From: Candidatus Zixiibacteriota bacterium
GTDB taxonomy: Bacteria > Zixibacteria > MSB-5A5 > GN15 > PGXB01
DNA: 11,989 nucleotides
Assembly (NCBI GenBank): GCA_030591405.1
Contig: JAUVBC010000031.1
Coordinates: forward strand, 1-11,989
Direction: 5' to 3'
The notes beneath the pieces were generated by a model. The model searched no databases and was not told the origin of the DNA. It saw only the letters and a list, made by a program, of their open reading frames with translations. Positions within the stretch are counted from its first letter, which is position 1; each line of letters starts with the position of its first letter. Of this stretch, positions 1 to 5,968 are shown piece after piece. A program made the position numbers and the translations under genes.

Positions 1-718
1 CATGCAGACGATGATACCCGGCATTGTGCGCCGTCCGCTGCATATCGTTGATCAACTGCTGCTGAACAAAGGCGACAAACGGAATCGAGGCCATAATTGA
101 TTTGCCAAGACCACGATTGATATCAGCATCAAGCGCCAAATAATAAAAATCATTGCCATCAATTCTTTTCTCGCCGTTCTCGGTTTGAAATACCAGAGCC
201 TCTTTGTCGGGTCGATTTCCGGCAACAGCAATAAAAGCCGGATCGACCGGAAGAAATCGTTCAACACCGCTGGCATCCGGTTTGACCAGCAAAAACCCCG
301 CAAAGGCGCCATCGGTATAAAGCGAGTTAAATAGTAATGGCATAAAAGACTCAAGCCCGGCTTTGCGATGATATTTATACGGATAAATAGAATCGCACAA
401 TCTGGATAGACATTGTTCGGCATTATTACAAGCCTTTTGAGAATTAGTCTCAATGATCTCAAATCGGCCCGGCGCTGATGATAATCTTGACCAGGTCCAG
501 ATGCAGGCATGCAATAGAGGAATATTATCTCGCAGGAATCGAAACAGATCAATTTTGAATTTATTGGTTTGATATTTATGATCCTGCCAGATCATCCGAT
601 TCGAATATTTCTTATCCGGCTTCAATAGCAGATTTTTGGCATATTTAGAATCTTCGTTAAAGCGAACCAATTCTATATCGCTTTGCCCTATTTGGCGTCC
701 CACTTTTTTTCTGGTCAT
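1..718 (-). CDS. Phage portal-like protein, N-terminal 239 codons, runs off the left edge
   Basis: Reading the minus strand from the ATG at 718 gives 239 uninterrupted codons to the window edge, so the C-terminal part is missing. The protein begins MTRKKVGRQIGQSDIELVRF. A helical stretch (IDLFRFLRDNIPLLHACIWTW, residues ~55-75) is followed by LSSAPGRFEI. Later come TDGAFAGFLLVKP (~137-149), LPVDPAF, and a segment DINRGLGKSIMASIPFV with FVQQQLINDMQRTAHNAG after it. Family knowledge: phage portal proteins share the order 'x-s-x-P-x-F/l' helix, 'DGnAFgfl' strand, 'l-DP' loop, then 'G-S-l' with a long helix. The function is therefore inferred from layout and remembered patterns, not from a search. 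Portals form the dodecameric DNA channel of the phage head. A good SD (AAGGAGA, 9 bases from its last base to the ATG region) fixes the start. No other phage gene is visible, so prophage extent is unknown. The leader and 5' end are duplicated at 1643-1815. Confidence 0.55.
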   Translation of the reverse strand, partial: MTRKKVGRQIGQSDIELVRFNEDSKYAKNLLLKPDKKYSNRMIWQDHKYQTNKFKIDLFRFLRDNIPLLHACIWTWSRLSSAPGRFEIIETNSQKACNNAEQCLSRLCDSIYPYKYHRKAGLESFMPLLFNSLYTDGAFAGFLLVKPDASGVERFLPVDPAFIAVAGNRPDKEALVFQTENGEKRIDGNDFYYLALDADINRGLGKSIMASIPFVAFVQQQLINDMQRTAHNAGYHRLH

Positions 719-768
719 ATCTGTCTCCTTTTTAAAACAGATCAGATATCAAAAACAACATCGATTGT
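629..768. repeat. 140-bp direct repeat, copy A (leader and 5' end of portal-like gene)
   Basis: This stretch matches 1676-1815 at 137 of 140 positions by direct comparison; the three differences are at 687, 714 and 762. Weaker similarity continues to about 597 on the coding side, and a few matching bases continue to 780. The repeat covers the first ~30 codons, the SD and about 50 bp of leader of the minus-strand portal-like gene. Both copies are in the same orientation, 1047 bp apart, and bracket the first PEP-CTERM gene. Confidence 0.95.
717..749 (-). promoter_or_regulatory. Inverted repeat enclosing the SD and start codon of the portal-like gene
   Basis: ATATCTG (plus 717-723) and CAGATAT (743-749) form a perfect 7-bp inverted repeat separated by 19 bases. 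In the minus-strand transcript the 3' arm includes the AU of the AUG, and the SD (AAAAAGGAGA) lies in the loop. Such a hairpin could limit ribosome access, or the DNA could be a repressor site. The same element is present in the second copy (1764-1796), but that follows from the duplication and is not independent support. Confidence 0.35.
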
Positions 769-809
769 ACACAAAAAATGCGCTCATACTGTAATGACAA
801 ACATAATAT

Positions 810-826
810 TTGCATAACCTTGCATA
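810..826. repeat. Short direct repeat TTGCATA, 10-bp period
   Basis: TTGCATA occurs at 810-816 and again at 820-826, so the two copies face the same side of the helix. They lie in the divergent region between the portal-like gene and PEP-CTERM gene 1, about 100 bp upstream of the sigma-54-type element. Tandem sites one helical turn apart are typical of response-regulator binding, but in AT-rich DNA this may be chance. Confidence 0.25.
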
Positions 827-902
827 TATTTTGAATAATTGATATTGCCTCTTGACGATTATCTTTTGTATCCAAATGACTAGCAATGACTTACATTACA
901 CC

Positions 903-917
903 AATGAAAATTTCATT
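903..917. promoter_or_regulatory. Perfect 7-bp-arm palindrome abutting the -24 box
   Basis: AATGAAA, a central A, then TTTCATT form a perfect inverted repeat ending one base before the sigma-54-type element at 918. It could be a binding site for a repressor or activator. I did not find the same palindrome before the other two PEP-CTERM genes. Confidence 0.3.
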
Positions 918-935
918 CTGGAATGCAAATTGCTT
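918..935 (+). promoter_or_regulatory. Sigma-54-type promoter of PEP-CTERM gene 1
   Basis: CTGGAATGCAAATTGCTT matches the known -24/-12 consensus (TGGCACG, four bases, TTGCW) at 10 of 12 defined positions, with GG at 920-921 and GC at 932-933 at the required spacing. Transcription would start near 945, giving a leader of about 59 bases. Equivalent elements precede the next two PEP-CTERM genes, which raises confidence. Sigma-54 control of PEP-CTERM genes through PrsK/PrsR is known in other bacteria; no prsK, prsR or rpoN is in this window. Confidence 0.65.
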
Positions 936-1003
936 TCATTATAAGAGTCAAATATTATCTGTCAGAAATATGTTATATTGCTTATGGATGAGTGAGGGAA
1001 ATG

Positions 1004-1582
1004 ATGAGAAAAAATTTATTTATCGGAATTTTGGTGGTTTTTTGTTTTGTGATTACAGGCCACGCTTTTGGGGCGGTGTTTACCTATACCCCAGAACCGC
1101 CTGACCTAAGTCTTAGCGAAAGAATGGCATTTACATGGGGAATTGAATGGAATAGTATGTATGGTCCCATCACTGAAGCTACCTTAACATTTAAAAACAT
1201 TCAAAATCTGATTACTCAAGATGATGATTTTCTCTATATTCGACTCCTCAATGATGCTGATATTGGCATTTGGAAATATGGCGAATTGGTAGTAGAGGGC
1301 GATAACTTTGACGGAATGGGATCGGAACTGGCCGTTTGGGCGGATCCCGATGATGGCTCATTTCCCAATGATCTTACTTTTACCTTTAGCGAGCTTGGCG
1401 CTCTCGAACTATTAAATGACTATGCTGCTGATGGTGTAATAGGATTTGCATTTGATCCTGACTGCAATTTTGCAAATGATGGTATTGAATTCACAATTCA
1501 CTCCGAGGTCCCTGAACCTTCAACATTATTGCTTCTTGGTTTAGGAACTCTGGGACTGGCTCTATATAGAAAAAAACAATAA
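1004..1582 (+). CDS. PEP-CTERM sorting-domain protein 1 (secreted, surface-bound)
   Basis: A 192-aa secreted protein. The N-terminus MRKNLFIGILVVFCFVITGHAFG is a Sec signal peptide with probable cleavage around the AFGA. The last 24 residues are a textbook PEP-CTERM signal: VPEPSTLLLLG, a hydrophobic helix, then the basic end YRKKQ. Exosortase recognises PEP, cleaves near it and passes the protein to the cell surface or extracellular matrix. The body (~24-165) is acidic with alternating beta-strand-like segments (TEATLTFKNI, LYIRLLND, LTFTFSELGAL, GVIGFAFDPDCNFANDGI) and no catalytic motif that I recognise; Asp-rich turns could bind calcium, an inference. ATG 1004 was chosen because GAGGG at 994-998 is 5 bases away; ATG 1001 and GTG 992 are in-frame alternatives. 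A sigma-54-type promoter lies upstream and a strong terminator follows. No exosortase gene is present in the window. Confidence 0.9.
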   Translation: MRKNLFIGILVVFCFVITGHAFGAVFTYTPEPPDLSLSERMAFTWGIEWNSMYGPITEATLTFKNIQNLITQDDDFLYIRLLNDADIGIWKYGELVVEGDNFDGMGSELAVWADPDDGSFPNDLTFTFSELGALELLNDYAADGVIGFAFDPDCNFANDGIEFTIHSEVPEPSTLLLLGLGTLGLALYRKKQ

Positions 1583-1611
1583 GAATATCTCCACTATTGA
1601 ACTTCGAATTT

Positions 1612-1641
1612 AGGATCGCATTTTAATGCGATCCTTTTTTT
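1612..1641 (+). terminator. Rho-independent terminator of PEP-CTERM gene 1
   Basis: AGGATCGCATT (1612-1622) pairs with AATGCGATCCT (1625-1635), and T1635-T1641 forms the T-tract. It lies 30 bases after the stop codon of gene 1. On the other strand it lies immediately beyond the stop of the broken portal copy, but without a matching T-tract in that direction. Confidence 0.9.
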
Positions 1642-1642
1642 G

Positions 1643-1765
1643 TCAATTTGAATATATTTTACCTGGCTGTAATAACAGATTTTTGGCATATTTAGAATCT
1701 TCGTTAAAGCGAACCAATTCTATATCGCTTTGCTCTATTTGGCGTCCCACTTTTTTTCTGATCAT
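1643..1765 (-). pseudogene. Truncated second copy of the portal-like gene 5' end (40 codons)
   Basis: Minus-strand reading from ATG 1765 gives 40 codons and a TGA at 1645-1643, starting MIRKKVGRQIEQSDIELVRF. It matches the first 40 residues of the portal-like protein at 35 positions (changes T2I, G11E, K33Q, D35G, K37I). After residue 40 the full-length gene continues with CGG ATG, whereas this copy stops and runs into the terminator of PEP-CTERM gene 1. The SD and leader are preserved, so a 40-residue peptide could be made. Most likely it is a duplication remnant of a longer portal gene. The first ~90 bases are nearly identical to the full copy, while the last ~30 have many changes, mostly keeping frame; this suggests either an old paralogue whose front was homogenised by gene conversion or an imprecise junction. 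Confidence 0.75.
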
Positions 1766-1815
1766 ATCTGTCTCCTTTTTAAAACAGATCAGATATCAAA
1801 AACAACATTGATTGT
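1676..1815. repeat. 140-bp direct repeat, copy B
   Basis: Same-orientation partner of 629-768, differing at 1734, 1761 and 1809. It contains the leader, SD and start of the truncated portal copy on the minus strand. It lies between the terminator of PEP-CTERM gene 1 and the promoter region of gene 2. Each repeat copy ends about 155 bp before the -24 box of the PEP-CTERM gene to its right, although the sequence in between does not visibly align. Confidence 0.95.
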
Positions 1816-1928
1816 CCTCTAAAAATGATTTGAAAAAATTGAAAGTTTCGTTAGTCAATAAGTCACAATAGTTTGCATATTATTGCGTCAGTTTTGGTTT
1901 CACTCCTTCATTTTATTCAGATGTTGTT

Positions 1929-1953
1929 GTCAAACAAGATGTTACGATTTGAC
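1929..1953. promoter_or_regulatory. Inverted repeat upstream of PEP-CTERM gene 2 promoter
   Basis: GTCAAA (1929-1934) and TTTGAC (1948-1953) form an inverted pair with 13 bases between, about 18 bp upstream of the -24 box. This is a possible regulator site. Six-base arms in AT-rich DNA carry limited weight, and it was not found before genes 1 or 3. Confidence 0.2.
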
Positions 1954-1969
1954 CACAAAACAACCTGTG

Positions 1970-1986
1970 GGGCATGTAAATTGCTT
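1970..1986 (+). promoter_or_regulatory. Sigma-54-type promoter of PEP-CTERM gene 2
   Basis: GGGGCATGTAAATTGCTT-like sequence: GG at 1971-1972, CATG, then TTGCTT at 1981-1986, matching 10 of 12 consensus positions with exact -24/-12 spacing. Predicted start of transcription is near 1996, a 42-base leader before ATG 2038. It shares GNATGNAAATTGCTT with the element before gene 1. Confidence 0.65.
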
Positions 1987-2037
1987 GACTATGTTATAAC
2001 TAACCTGGTTTCATCCAGAATTATAGAGGAGGAATTG

Positions 2038-2445
2038 ATGATTTTGAAAAAGATGTTTCTAAATGGCTTTCTTTTAGGGTTTTTAATAATTCTTCCAGTT
2101 TCCGGCTTTGGAGTCGCTTCAGCACCTTCGGCCGAACCTGCTGCGGTAGATATTTTTAAACCGGGCAATTATTATATCGATATCGCTGCCCAAAGCTGGA
2201 AAAAATCCAACGATGAATCATCTACGATAACAATTAAGCCGTTTATCAATGGGTTTGGAGATATTAATGAAATAAATCCAACAAATACTGGCAACAGCAC
2301 CGGTTTTACATTTGATACCGATTATGATGGTTTTAATACCGTGCCGGATGAAAGATCGCAGGTATCGGCGGTACCTGAACCAGCAACTTTACTGCTCTTG
2401 GGCTTGGGTTCGCTGGGATTAGCTGCCTTCAGAAGAAAACGTTAA
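2038..2445 (+). CDS. PEP-CTERM sorting-domain protein 2 (short, 135 aa)
   Basis: A 135-aa secreted protein. The ATG at 2038 follows a very strong SD (GAGGAGG, 2026-2032, 5 bases away); the open frame extends further upstream but without SD or signal peptide. MILKKMFLNGFLLGFLIILPVSGFGVASA is the signal peptide. The mature body is only about 80 residues, with segments NYYIDIAAQSWKK, STITIKPFINGFGD and a polar Thr/Asn/Asp stretch (INPTNTGNSTGFTFDTDYDG), which would suit glycosylation or calcium binding (inference). The end, VPEPATLLLLG plus a hydrophobic helix and FRRKR, is a PEP-CTERM signal. It has no recognisable enzyme motif. It is similar in its tail to genes 1 and 3 but the bodies do not visibly align, so these are unlikely to be recent duplicates. 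It carries its own sigma-54-type element. Confidence 0.88.
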   Translation: MILKKMFLNGFLLGFLIILPVSGFGVASAPSAEPAAVDIFKPGNYYIDIAAQSWKKSNDESSTITIKPFINGFGDINEINPTNTGNSTGFTFDTDYDGFNTVPDERSQVSAVPEPATLLLLGLGSLGLAAFRRKR

Positions 2446-2633
2446 TTACTGTATTTCAATTTTACTTGTTTTATTACAGGTAACTCATTTTACGACAATT
2501 GGTTGTAAAGTAGTAACAGATTAGCGCAATCTATTGCATAGTTTCTTTGGACGGTTCTTTTTCGCTCGAGTCAAGCTCTTGTTTTCCGTTGTGTTGCAAC
2601 GGTTTATAAATATAAAAAATAACGTAATAACAC
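2446..2633. other. Non-coding stretch between PEP-CTERM genes 2 and 3
   Basis: I see no gene here. It contains a hairpin, CCGTTG (2586-2591), loop TGTTG, CAACGG (2597-2602), followed by TTTATAAAT and not a clean T-tract, so it is at best a weak terminator for gene 2. It also contains an imperfect dyad around TTTAC...GTAAA (2489-2509). No strong terminator follows gene 2, so readthrough into gene 3 is possible. Confidence 0.4.
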
Positions 2634-2650
2634 CGGAATTATAATTGCTT
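2634..2650 (+). promoter_or_regulatory. Sigma-54-type promoter of PEP-CTERM gene 3
   Basis: CGGAATTATAATTGCTT has GG at 2635-2636 and GC at 2647-2648 at the exact -24/-12 spacing, with TTGCTT identical to the elements of genes 1 and 2. It matches 8 of 12 consensus positions, the weakest of the three. The start of transcription would be near 2660, giving a leader of about 31 bases. Confidence 0.55.
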
Positions 2651-2690
2651 ATAATTAAGGAAATAATAGTTTTGTATTGGAATATTGATT

Positions 2691-3443
2691 ATGAAAAAGC
2701 AAATTAGTCTCCTGATTATAATGAGTTTGATCTGTAGTATGCCTGCTTTCGCTGCTTTTGAATGGCAGCTTCATGATTTTGGCACCGGACCGTTCGATAA
2801 CAATAACAACTGGAGTCCTATCAGTTACCCATATAATATAGGAAATTTACCATCCCCCGGCTATCTCGGTGAGGGTGGCGAAATATTTGATATTGAAGGC
2901 CTCAATTTTTCTCATAATAATGGCAAAATCAATATTTCATTGACAAATTCCTTTGGTTTGTCCGCATATTCATCCGTATGGAATCAGAATTTGGACCTCG
3001 GTGACATATTTTTTGGTTTTAATGGCAACAAATACGAATATGGAATTGATGTCTCGACAAACAGACTTTATAAGGTTGATTCTTACATTGGGATAGAAAA
3101 TAAACCGGGCACCTACTATGGTACCAGTATTGAAGCCCAAGCTGGAGCGTGGAAAATCGGATCGGGAACCGACTACGGTGAAATCAAAAATTCTTATAAA
3201 TATTGGCCGGATTTGGAATTGAACCCAATGCAGGGAAGCGGCGACACCTATGTTTTTGAGTTTGAATTTGATGCCGCTTTGATTAGTGATTTTCAAAATT
3301 ATAATACAGTAGATTTCCACAATACTCTCGCCTGCGGCAATGACCTTCTTGAAAAATCCTATTCTGCTGTTCCTGAGCCGGCAACAATATTGCTTTTTGG
3401 TCTTGGTTCGCTCGGATTGGCCGCACTCAGGCGAAGACGCTAA
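2691..3443 (+). CDS. PEP-CTERM sorting-domain protein 3 (250 aa)
   Basis: A 250-aa secreted protein. MKKQISLLIIMSLICSMPAFA is a clear signal peptide with an AFA cleavage site, supporting ATG 2691; a TTG at 2685 is the only other in-frame choice. No SD is visible at normal distance (TAAGGA at 2655 is too far). The mature part is rich in aromatic residues, Asn and Gly, with strand-like segments (FEWQLHDFGTG, GKINISLTNSFG, FFGFNGNKYEYGIDV, TYVFEFEFDAALI). The lead 'signal - beta-rich body - PEP' resembles lectin-like or matrix PEP-CTERM proteins, but I recognise no specific domain. The segments GDIFFGFNGNKYEYGIDVS and AGAWKIGSGTDYG look like one beta-sandwich face. The tail VPEPATILLFG, hydrophobic helix and LRRRR is a PEP-CTERM signal for exosortase. 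A strong terminator follows at 3475. Confidence 0.9.
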   Translation: MKKQISLLIIMSLICSMPAFAAFEWQLHDFGTGPFDNNNNWSPISYPYNIGNLPSPGYLGEGGEIFDIEGLNFSHNNGKINISLTNSFGLSAYSSVWNQNLDLGDIFFGFNGNKYEYGIDVSTNRLYKVDSYIGIENKPGTYYGTSIEAQAGAWKIGSGTDYGEIKNSYKYWPDLELNPMQGSGDTYVFEFEFDAALISDFQNYNTVDFHNTLACGNDLLEKSYSAVPEPATILLFGLGSLGLAALRRRR

Positions 3444-3474
3444 AACTACTTTCCAAATATAGAATTTTCAAAAA

Positions 3475-3504
3475 GGGTCACATTAATTTGTGACCTTTTT
3501 TTTT
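3475..3504 (+). terminator. Rho-independent terminator of PEP-CTERM gene 3
   Basis: GGTCACA (3476-3482) pairs with TGTGACC (3489-3495) across TTAATT; T3496-T3504 is the T-tract. A run of A before the stem extends the pairing and would let it work on the other strand too. Confidence 0.9.
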
Positions 3505-3571
3505 GCAAGAATAAATATCAAATACTCTGTTTCTGAGAATTTTCAAAAATTTACAATATTAGTCATTTCTT

Positions 3572-3595
3572 TATGGGAAAAGTGATTTTTCCATA
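3572..3595. repeat. Inverted repeat with 10-bp arms and GTGA loop
   Basis: TATGGGAAAA (3572-3581), GTGA, then TTTTTCCATA (3586-3595) pair over 10 positions with one G-T wobble. In RNA the GUGA would be a GNRA tetraloop. It lies upstream of the predicted -35 of the lipoprotein gene, so it may be a regulator site or an extra structure in readthrough RNA. Nothing else is visible in 3505-3620. Confidence 0.4.
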
Positions 3596-3620
3596 GAGAG
3601 TATTATATTCATTCAGGGTA

Positions 3621-3648
3621 TTGACAGAATATTATTTTTGTATATGTT
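3621..3648 (+). promoter_or_regulatory. Housekeeping-type promoter before the TPR-like lipoprotein gene
   Basis: A perfect TTGACA (3621-3626) is followed after 16 bases by TATGTT (3643-3648). The predicted transcription start is near 3655, 33 bases before GTG 3688 or 93 before ATG 3748. Confidence 0.45.
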
Positions 3649-3747
3649 TAACCCCAACGACGAACTAATATCTGCACAGGTCAAAAAGTGAACGGAAAAG
3701 ATAAAAAACATTACTTTTTTAATAAACACTCAATTAATGATACAATT

Positions 3748-5205
3748 ATGATAACTCCATCTGTAAAAAACCGACTTGTAATTTTTTTATTTATCATCTT
3801 TTTGGCAGGTTGTGGATCAGAACCTGGCAAACAGATAATCTTTAACGCCGAAAAATCTTTGCATCATGCTGAACAACTTTTCAGCACCGCCTCTATCAAA
3901 CCTGATTTAAAAGATATTGAAACCTGGCAAAACGTAAAAAATGCTTATCTAAATACTATTTCTTATTGTTATACTCATCTGGATTCTCTAACTGTGGACA
4001 GTTTCCAGACCGAGCGCAAAGATTTGGAATCGGTCGCATTTATGGCTACATCCCGCCTGGCCAGTATATATTATGCCGATAGAAAATTCGACTCATCGAT
4101 TATTATTCTCAATCAGCTTCTTTCGCTTACAAAATTATCCGATCGCGCCCTGTTATCTTCTCAGTCTAATCTGGCTCGTGCCTATCACGCCGCCGGTGAC
4201 TGGACCAGTGGGATCGATATTTATAAATCAATGCTCAGCACCTTCTACCCTCCTATCGATGCTGAAAATAATATTATAAAGGAGGTGCTAAACCTGCCGA
4301 TTGAATTGCTTAGAATTAATATCCGATTACAAAACATTCCCAATACTTTCGAGACAACAGAGTCAACCAGAAATTACTATCAAAGATTAATCGCCGAATG
4401 GCCCAATACTGATTTGGAAAAAGAGGCGCGTCGAATACTGGCCGGGTTACTGGCCGATTTTGCCAAATGGGACAATGCAATTGAAACTATCAGTGCCATC
4501 AAGGACTCGACCGGTCAAACCCGAATGTCTGAAGCAATGAGAATTGCCGATTTTTTAAGTCGTGGAAAGAGAGACCATTCGGGCGCCATCGCGATGTATG
4601 AGGGCCTCCTTGAAAGAACCGATGACTCAGCATTGTTGGCGAATATTTATATCAAAATTGCCATTGCGAATTTTAATAAAGAATCATACTCGGAATGCCG
4701 CGAAACACTGAAATTTGTCAAGGATAATTACTTTGCTTATTATAAATCGACACCGCTGCCACAACAATATCTTGCCCTCTCATTGGAAAAACAGAATGAG
4801 TGGAACCGAGCCGAAGATGAATATCAGTGGCTTATTACGAATTTCCCAAAAACGGAAATGGCTTTTGAAGCATATCTGACTATAGCGGGACATTACGAAA
4901 ATTTGAAAAATAGCCAGCTAACCGATTTGTGGTATAACAAAGCAAATGAATTCTACAAAAAAATGCAGATTGATCAGAAAGGCACATCTATTGAGGCATC
5001 GGCTATTTCTTATCAGGCCGAGGTTGCCAGAAGACGTGGGGAGTGGGAAAATGCAGTTATACAATTGGAAGAATTATATCGGCGGTTTCCCGATAAGGAG
5101 GTTGGCGCCACGGCTTTGAAAAATGCTATCGATATTTATCGAGGCAAACTGAATAATCCAGCCAAAGCCGACTCATTACAGTCTCTTGTGCGCTCTGGAA
5201 CTTGA
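3748..5205 (+). CDS. Outer-membrane-type lipoprotein with TPR-like repeats
   Basis: About 485 aa. The N-terminus MITPSVKNRLVIFLFIIFLAGC is a lipoprotein signal peptide with lipobox LAGC (Cys22); Gly follows the Cys, so outer-membrane delivery is expected in a Gram-negative. Helix-turn-helix repeats of TPR type follow through the protein: LASIYYADRKFDSSIIIL, LARAYHAAGDWTSGIDIY, LAGLLADFAKWDNAIETI, IKIAIANFNKESYSECRE, LALSLEKQNEWNRAEDEY, YQAEVARRRGEWENAVIQ and a final half repeat. Such proteins are scaffolds for periplasmic complexes (BamD- and YbgF-like in general design), but no specific partner can be named. GTG 3688 in the same frame adds 20 residues and has a weak AGG 7 bases upstream; ATG 3748 lacks an SD but gives a normal signal length, so the start is uncertain. 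The cohesin-like gene follows after 82 bp and may be co-transcribed. Confidence 0.8.
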   Translation: MITPSVKNRLVIFLFIIFLAGCGSEPGKQIIFNAEKSLHHAEQLFSTASIKPDLKDIETWQNVKNAYLNTISYCYTHLDSLTVDSFQTERKDLESVAFMATSRLASIYYADRKFDSSIIILNQLLSLTKLSDRALLSSQSNLARAYHAAGDWTSGIDIYKSMLSTFYPPIDAENNIIKEVLNLPIELLRINIRLQNIPNTFETTESTRNYYQRLIAEWPNTDLEKEARRILAGLLADFAKWDNAIETISAIKDSTGQTRMSEAMRIADFLSRGKRDHSGAIAMYEGLLERTDDSALLANIYIKIAIANFNKESYSECRETLKFVKDNYFAYYKSTPLPQQYLALSLEKQNEWNRAEDEYQWLITNFPKTEMAFEAYLTIAGHYENLKNSQLTDLWYNKANEFYKKMQIDQKGTSIEASAISYQAEVARRRGEWENAVIQLEELYRRFPDKEVGATALKNAIDIYRGKLNNPAKADSLQSLVRSGT

Positions 5206-5287
5206 TATACCCAAACAGGTTAAGAAATTTGGATCTTTAACCGATGATTATATGTAAAACCTTTAAGTAATACCTAATGGAGGAAAG

Positions 5288-5842
5288 ATGAACCTGAAAA
5301 AAATTATCCTTTTCGTTTTTGGGATGATGCTATTGACCGGTGGATTATATGCCCAGGTCGATAAAGCTGGCGCGATTGATACAATGTATCTTGAACCGTA
5401 TCAGATCGATGCTAAAAATTGGGCGGTTAATGTCTCTCTTTTCAATGATGAAGAGATTATAGCCATTTCACTACCGATTATATTCAGTTCCGGCAAAACA
5501 AAAATCGTTGCCGATTCGACCATTTTCAAAGGCGGTCGTGCTGATCATTTCGGAGTCAAAATAGCCCGTGCCGATACCGCTGCGCAGTGTGTCACAATCG
5601 GTTTGGTTTGGGCTCTGGGGGGTACCGTCCCGCCAATAGACCCGGGCACCGGACGAATTGCAACAATCTTTATTTCGGCCCTTGATGGCAGTGATTTTTC
5701 TGCTCCGCTCAAAATCGACACAACCACCACCAACCCAAGCAACTCGCTACAAATGGTAATGCCATCACCGGAAGATGAAAAACAACCGGCGGAAGAAGTG
5801 ATTCCGTTTCTTGTTATCAAATCACCAAAGGCCAAAAAGTAA
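5288..5842 (+). CDS. Secreted cohesin-like beta-sandwich protein
   Basis: A 184-aa protein with a signal peptide (MNLKKIILFVFGMMLLTGGLYAQ, cleavage after YAQ or before it). The start is fixed by GGAGGAA (5279-5285). The mature part begins with a strand pattern DAKNWAVNVSLFNDEEIIAI followed by LPIIFSS, then GRIATIFISALDGSDFSAPLKI and a final VIPFLVIKS. The order 'x-V-x-V-x-L-F-N-D-E-E-l-x-a-x-x-l-P' and a later 'i-a-t-i-f' strand is how cohesin/dockerin-binding-type domains read in uncultured FCB-side bacteria, from memory. I see no dockerin or enzyme motif. The C-terminus is lysine-rich (KSPKAKK) and not a sorting signal. It probably is exported to the periplasm or beyond. The specific role is unknown. 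It sits between the TPR-like lipoprotein gene and a strong terminator. Confidence 0.65.
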   Translation: MNLKKIILFVFGMMLLTGGLYAQVDKAGAIDTMYLEPYQIDAKNWAVNVSLFNDEEIIAISLPIIFSSGKTKIVADSTIFKGGRADHFGVKIARADTAAQCVTIGLVWALGGTVPPIDPGTGRIATIFISALDGSDFSAPLKIDTTTTNPSNSLQMVMPSPEDEKQPAEEVIPFLVIKSPKAKK

Positions 5843-5906
5843 AATTTAAAGTGGGTTAAGCAATTTGATAAACAGATAATTGTTTATTTCTCTCAACTGC
5901 ATTTTT

Positions 5907-5940
5907 AAAAGTCAGGACATCTTTTGTCCTGACTTTTTTT
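5907..5940 (+). terminator. Strong rho-independent terminator after the cohesin-like gene
   Basis: GTCAGGACA (5911-5919) pairs with TGTCCTGAC (5925-5933), extended by AAAA with TTTT, and ends in T5934-T5940. It separates the exported-protein genes from the inositol-lipid genes. Confidence 0.92.
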
Positions 5941-5968
5941 ACGATGATGCCGGTCATATCGATATTGC

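Noticed and set aside
52..552. A 166-codon minus-strand frame inside the portal-like gene
   Set aside because: It lies in a different frame of the same strand as the uninterrupted 239-codon portal-like frame, which has an SD and portal-like layout; the alternative is Leu/Ile/Arg-rich without domain character.
1626..1811. Plus-strand 61-codon frame over repeat copy B
   Set aside because: It is antisense to the truncated portal copy, begins inside a terminator hairpin and lacks an SD.
2586..2611. Hairpin CCGTTG/CAACGG as terminator of PEP-CTERM gene 2
   Set aside because: It is about 140 bp after the stop, the stem is six pairs and the following TTTATAAAT is not a proper T-tract.
5545..5835. 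Minus-strand 96-codon frame under the cohesin-like gene
   Set aside because: It is antisense to a gene with SD, signal peptide and terminator, and shows no recognisable motif.
5944..5957. ATGAT-N4-GTCAT before the phosphatidyltransferase as a second TetR operator
   Set aside because: The arms are similar to the tetR operator but the spacer is two bases shorter and the arms are imperfect, so a shared TetR regulon cannot be claimed.
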